Of a DNA stretch of 39,814 bases, positions 36,155 through 39,814 are shown one piece after another (within the stretch, counting starts at the first letter, position 1; every line of letters begins with the position of its first letter). Source of the stretch: Providencia sneebia DSM 19967 (lineage in GTDB: Bacteria > Pseudomonadota > Gammaproteobacteria > Enterobacterales > Enterobacteriaceae); the NCBI RefSeq assembly GCF_000314895.2, contig NZ_CM001773.1, positions 2,988,210-3,028,023 of the forward strand. The letters are read 5' to 3'. Both the position numbers and the translations under genes were made by a program. The notes beneath the pieces were generated by a model. It did not search any database. It was not told the DNA's origin and worked only from the letters and a program-made list of their open reading frames with translations.

Positions 36155-36458
36155 TAAGATGATAAAAATATATGAAAAATCGCATCCTACATCTCCAGAA
36201 GATCCTAACCAATATGACAAGCTATTTGCTTATGCAGTTAATCGCCTTGAAAAATGTCGTTATGGAGAAATAAAGCCAGCTTGCAAACAATGCCCAATAC
36301 ATTGTTATCAACCTAAAATGCGTGAAGAAATGAAAAAAATTATGCGTTGGTCTGGTCCAAGGATGCTTATTTATCATCCAGTATTAGCTATCAGACATTT
36401 ATTGGATGATCGTAAACCTGTTCCTGAATTACCTCAAAAACAACGTAAGGAGAGGTAG
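36155..36458 (+). pseudogene. ygbA: 3' fragment of ygbA (nitrous-oxide-stimulated-promoter family)
   Basis: Continues the frame cut at 33800: KMIKIYEKSHPTSPEDPNQY, then a Cys cluster CRYGEIKPACKQCPIHC, then REEMKKIMRWSGPRMLIYHP and LLDDRKPVPELPQKQRKE. Together with the 5' piece the protein would be 114 residues, like E. coli YgbA. YgbA is a cytosolic Cys-rich protein induced by nitric oxide under NsrR; the gene lies beside mutS in E. coli. The Cys residues suggest metal or redox chemistry. With the insertion in place the first 13 residues are separated from the rest, so no normal protein is made. Frames running from inside the element into this piece are chance fusions. Confidence 0.88.
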
Positions 36459-37302
36459 TAATAAACTTAGTAGGTTGTAATAATATTAATTGTCTATTCT
36501 AGAAAAATAAACCTATCTTTCACCTCCATTATAAAATAATATTATTATAGAATAATATCTCATATTTAAGCATCCTATCTAACAACAATACTTTCATCTC
36601 ATTTATAAACCTCAATCCGTTACTCCTATTAAAAATAAAACATTCATTATCAAATATTGAATATAATATATACCATATAGTAAAAATAATATTTTTTTAT
36701 AAATTTTTACTTATCATATTAAAGATAAAAACCGGATTATCATATCGAATAAATAAGACATAAATCTAAAAATAATACTATATCTCACATTTCAATTTAA
36801 TAAATTAATATTAACGATTATATATTTTAATTGATGATTTTATAATTCCAATAAAATATTAGATTTATTTATTATTTAAGCTATTTTTGGTACAAAAAAC
36901 AATGAAAAACACAAATTAATAATAACTATGATTATTAAAATTAAATAATTAATCATTTAATATTAAAAATAATATTCACAAAAATACCAATTTGACATAT
37001 AAATCTACAATAAACAATATGAATGGTATATAAATCTTCAATGAAATCTCAAAAAGATGAAGAAATAGCAAATAAATTGAAAAGCTATAGTTTTTACGAA
37101 TTGATATAGTGCTTTTTTTCGGAAAAACAATCGTTAGAAACATTTACTTATATTTTATATTTTATTGTAGAAAAAACAGAATTGCGTTATATAATTTCAC
37201 TCAACAATTGAGTTGTAGTTTTATATTTCAACTCTTATTTCAATAACATTCTTGCACAAAAACGCACCACATAGATAATATGGTTAACATTTAGGATGAT
37301 TT
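36459..37302. other. Extremely AT-rich gap upstream of the ExsA-like gene
   Basis: No gene in 844 bases, which are among the most A/T-biased in the window. It probably holds a long regulated promoter with nucleoid-protein silencing. A possible promoter just before the gene is TTGCAC (37253-37258), spacer 16, GATAAT (37275-37280); the -35 is poor. No clear operator was identified. Confidence 0.5.
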
Positions 37303-38136
37303 ATGCAGAGTGATTACAATTTAAATAACCAATATATAAAAAAAATCGTTATTAACAAAAGTAATCCATATTTTATTATTGAGCAGCCAACAAAAGGTAT
37401 TATTATTATTGAGCAAGGCTCTTTAATATGGGAAACACCAACAACATTTGAATCACTACAGAGCGGTGATATTCTTTATCATCGACAAGGTTCATATGCA
37501 CTAAGGATCCCTAATGATGGGATTGAGTGTGAAATCATTTGGGTTAGCCTTAGTGACAAATTATTACGCGAATTTATTAATCATTATGGTTCTCAATTAA
37601 GTGAAATAGAAAGAGTAGGAGATCATAGCCATTATGTCATTAGATTTACTACATCAGAATTAATTGATGAACTAAAAAATAGCTTAAAAACTTTTTTATA
37701 TCAAAAATATCCAGATATTCTTATCTTACTGCGTATTTATGAATTATTATTATCTCTATCCTATAGCTCACAAGGTGCTCAATTACTTTCAAGCTTGAGG
37801 CAATTAAGTAATCGCCAAGCAGAGCGCTTACAAAGCTTTATGGAAAATAATTTTTTAAGAGAGTGGAAACTAACTGATTTTGCTAAATCATTCGGCATGG
37901 GATTAACTTCATTTAAAGAATTGTTCAATATGGTTTATTCCACTCCTCCACGTTCTTGGATTAGTGAAAAAAGGATCATGTATGCGCATCAGCTTTTGCT
38001 GAATACACAAATGAGTATTGTGGAAATATCGATGGAGGCTGGTTTCTCAAGCCAATCCTATTTTACTCAAAGTTATCGTAAGCGTTTTGGATATACACCG
38101 AGTAAGTCGAGGTCATTTACTTATCAACTTACATAA
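37303..38136 (+). CDS. ExsA/LcrF-type AraC activator of type III secretion
   Basis: A 277-residue AraC-family regulator. The C-terminal double HTH (about 165-270) follows Yersinia LcrF/VirF and Pseudomonas ExsA nearly residue by residue: RLQSFMENNFLREWKLTDFA, SFGMGLTSFKELFNMVYSTP, RSWISEKRIMYAHQLLLNTQ, MSIVEISMEAGFSSQSYFTQ and SYRKRFGYTPSKS. The N-terminal domain (about 1-150) fits the same family: KGIIIIEQGSLIWETPTTFE, GDILYHRQGSYALRI and LLSLSYSSQGAQLLSSLRQL. ExsA-type proteins switch on type III secretion operons and are held off by anti-activators such as ExsD. No secretion gene is in the window, so its targets lie elsewhere or are lost. AGGATGATTT precedes the ATG. Confidence 0.9.
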   Translation: MQSDYNLNNQYIKKIVINKSNPYFIIEQPTKGIIIIEQGSLIWETPTTFESLQSGDILYHRQGSYALRIPNDGIECEIIWVSLSDKLLREFINHYGSQLSEIERVGDHSHYVIRFTTSELIDELKNSLKTFLYQKYPDILILLRIYELLLSLSYSSQGAQLLSSLRQLSNRQAERLQSFMENNFLREWKLTDFAKSFGMGLTSFKELFNMVYSTPPRSWISEKRIMYAHQLLLNTQMSIVEISMEAGFSSQSYFTQSYRKRFGYTPSKSRSFTYQLT

Positions 38137-38250
38137 AATGATGCCGCATAAATCATTAATAATATATATTTTAATTACTTAGATAATCATAGTCCTCCGG
38201 CATATTCGTATACATTCAGCAATGTTCAGCATAATAAATGGCTGAATAAT

Positions 38251-38281
38251 AAAACGCCCGATAGGCTTTATCGGGCGTTTT
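38251..38281. terminator. Strong bidirectional terminator
   Basis: AAAACGCCCGATA, loop GGCTT, TATCGGGCGTTTT: a perfect 13-bp stem with GC core between the convergent ExsA-like and FKBP-like genes. Confidence 0.95.
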
Positions 38282-38327
38282 ATATCGGATAAATTATCTA
38301 ATTTAGATAAAAACTAGGTAATGCAAG

Positions 38328-39814
38328 TTATTTAGCACCGATTATCTTCAAATCAATAATTGACATTGAATTTGGCGGAACTTGGCCTGGAATACCTTCT
38401 ACACCGTAACCACCTTCAGGCTTAATATAGACTTTGACCATTCCACCTTCCCCTGCTTTTTCAATAAAGGAGTTCAGAGGAACTGGTAACTCTGCATAAG
38501 GCAATGTTACTGGGTTTTTATCCGTGTACATCACAGTCACAGTTCCATCTGTTAGCTGCTCTCTCATAATAAATGTGATATTTTTATTTTTCACATTCGA
38601 GATAGGCTTACCTTTTTGTATGACTTTATAGTAAGTATAAGCATCCAGTTTAGAATATTTTTGCTTAGTAATATCTGCAATAATTTGTTTATTACGCGTC
38701 TCATTTTCTGAGGCAATTTTATCCAGATCTTTTGCTGAAGGCTGTTTAACTATTGGTCTACTTACACCACCGCTACTAGGCGCAGTTTTCGCTTTCAATT
38801 TATCATTCTCATCTTGTAAGGCCATAACCTTCTTATTGAGATCCATAATTTGCGCTTTTAATGCCGCATCTGTTGATAGTGATTTTTGTTGTTCTAACTC
38901 AAACTGTAGTTTTTTCAGTTCTGATTGCGCTTTAGCTAAATCTGCCTGTAATTTCACGCTATCGGCTTGTTGCTTTTTCAACTTATCAAGCTCTGAACTT
39001 TGTGTTTGATATTGACTATCAAGCACTTTTAATTTTTGAGCATCAAGTTTTAATGCGCTAATTTGTTTATTCGCATCCGCTAACTGTTTTTCAACATCAC
39101 TGGTTTTCTTATCTCGCTTAGTGATATCACTTTCCAATTGAGTTAGCTTCAATTCGCGTTCTTTAACTTGTTTTTCAAGCTCCAATTTTTGAGTTTGCAG
39201 CTGTTGTTGAACCGATTTTAGTTCAGCCTCAAGTGCTTTTTTCTGATCAAGTTCACTATTTTTTGCTGTTAATGTCGTCTGCAATTTCGCCATTTGCTGT
39301 TCATGCTCTTTCAGCTTAGCTTGTAACTGCTGATTTTGCTGATCGAGCTGTTTCGCACTGTCTTGCTGTTTGGCTAATGCTTCTTGCGTTGCTTTGCTAG
39401 ACACTTCAGCTTTTTGCAAGTCCGCTTCTTTTTGCTTCAATAACGTGACTTGTTTTTCAAGATCAGCCGTTAATGATTTGACTTTTGCATCAGTTTCTTG
39501 TGCCATCAGGCGTTTTTGCTTGTCGATCTCTTGTTGCAGCTGCTCAACTTGTGCTTTCGATTCGGCTAACTGTTTTTGCGCTGTCGCGAAGCCTTGCTCA
39601 TTCTTCGCCAACGTTGCTTCTAGCTGCTGCTGTGCTGCTTGCCCCGTTGCATACTGTTTAGCCAACGCTGCTTGATCTGCTTTTTGCGTTTGCAATTGCT
39701 GCTGAGCCGCTTTTAGCTCGGCTTCCAAGGCTTTTTTCTGGTCAGCTTGTGCAGTTTGCGCTGTTAATGCTGATTGCAATTTCGCCATTTGCTGTTCATG
39801 CTCTTTCAGCTTAG
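38328..39814 (-). CDS. Coiled-coil protein with FKBP-like C-terminus, start beyond right edge
   Basis: The frame is open to the window edge (over 490 codons) and still repetitive there, so the N-terminus lies outside. About 330 residues of heptad-type Gln/Lys/Leu/Ala coiled coil (LQAKLKEHEQQMAKLQ and similar) precede a C-terminal domain like FKBP-type peptidyl-prolyl isomerases: ADITKQKYSKLDAYTYYKVI, then GEGGMVKVYIKPEGGYGVEG and IPGQVPPNSMSIIDLKII, which mirrors FkpA's final strands. A coil segment recurs 165 residues apart (around 39218-39320 and 39716-39814), including KLKEHEQQMAKLQ and DQKKALEAELK, which is an internal duplication. It is probably a periplasmic or envelope protein by analogy with FkpA; the export signal is not in view. 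Isomerase activity is doubtful because the usual active-site aromatic residues are not obvious. Confidence 0.75.
   Translation of the reverse strand, partial: KLKEHEQQMAKLQSALTAQTAQADQKKALEAELKAAQQQLQTQKADQAALAKQYATGQAAQQQLEATLAKNEQGFATAQKQLAESKAQVEQLQQEIDKQKRLMAQETDAKVKSLTADLEKQVTLLKQKEADLQKAEVSSKATQEALAKQQDSAKQLDQQNQQLQAKLKEHEQQMAKLQTTLTAKNSELDQKKALEAELKSVQQQLQTQKLELEKQVKERELKLTQLESDITKRDKKTSDVEKQLADANKQISALKLDAQKLKVLDSQYQTQSSELDKLKKQQADSVKLQADLAKAQSELKKLQFELEQQKSLSTDAALKAQIMDLNKKVMALQDENDKLKAKTAPSSGGVSRPIVKQPSAKDLDKIASENETRNKQIIADITKQKYSKLDAYTYYKVIQKGKPISNVKNKNITFIMREQLTDGTVTVMYTDKNPVTLPYAELPVPLNSFIEKAGEGGMVKVYIKPEGGYGVEGIPGQVPPNSMSIIDLKIIGAK

Noticed and set aside
35976..36458. 160-codon plus-strand frame spanning the right end of the insertion element
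   Set aside because: Its first part is antisense to tnpA, and only the part after 36154 is the ygbA fragment. It is a chance fusion, not a gene.
38328..39788. Treating the ATG at 39788 as the start of the coiled-coil gene
   Set aside because: The same frame stays open to the window edge and continues the repeat KLKEHEQQ before that Met, which is internal in the sister repeat.
1..39814. tRNA and rRNA genes, prophage, plasmid origin
   Set aside because: No cloverleaf with CCA-type end, no rRNA-like conserved stretch, and no phage or replication genes were seen. A dedicated tRNA scan was not possible.

Overview
The window is AT-rich chromosomal DNA from an enteric gammaproteobacterium, most likely Morganellaceae (Providencia- or Proteus-like). 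Pointers are the low GC, an MrpJ-type regulator beside a fimbrial operon, an E. coli-like mutS, a miaE, ecotin, and a ygbA homologue. The species call is inference; no rRNA or tRNA gene was found to fix it.

Layout, left to right. (1) 1-2440: a gene cut by the left edge, a small secreted Lys-rich protein, and gene wreckage including the last ~88 codons of a malY-type gene. (2) 2444-8996, minus strand: an amino-acid decarboxylase module in the order ArcD-type exchanger, LdcA-type PLP decarboxylase, second ArcD-type exchanger, FomA-like outer-membrane barrel. Both exchangers carry a one-base loss in an A/T run. (3) 9640-22770: a mosaic best read as an old tandem duplication of a [fim + mesXD] segment with reciprocal decay. 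The left fim copy is reduced to a chaperone-adhesin fusion scar, the left mesXD pair is intact, the right fim operon (MrpJ-like regulator, fimA-I-C-D-F-G-H) is nearly complete, and the right mesXD copy is a pseudogene carrying 26 perfect copies of a hexanucleotide repeat. MesX/MesD are a folate-independent methionine synthase system; a perfect MetR-type palindrome lies upstream. (4) 23090-24357: a small helical protein gene and a decayed Cys-rich gene. (5) 24358-33664, housekeeping: mutS-miaE, a YcaD-like MFS transporter, a GalM-like protein lacking most catalytic residues, a CDF zinc-type efflux protein, a UspF-like protein, ecotin, and a YdcH-like protein. (6) 33760-36458: a ygbA homologue cut by a complete IS66-family element (33801-36146) with matching terminal inverted repeats and a perfect 8-bp target duplication. 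(7) 36459-39814: a very AT-rich gap, an ExsA/LcrF-type AraC activator (the type III secretion master-regulator family) with no secretion genes nearby, and a coiled-coil protein with a FKBP-like C-terminus that runs off the right edge.

How the parts work together. The decarboxylase module would import a basic amino acid, decarboxylate it with proton consumption, and export the amine, with the barrel as a possible outer-membrane path. The fim operon encodes type 1 (FimH, mannose-binding type) fimbriae, with an MrpJ-like protein as the likely link to motility control. MesXD makes methionine.

A caution applies throughout. Five apparent frameshifts (both exchangers, fimH, the chaperone scar, and the Cys-rich pseudogene) are each repaired by adding one base to an A/T homopolymer. 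That could be sequencing error or real decay. The usher frameshift differs: it looks like a loss of about ten bases.
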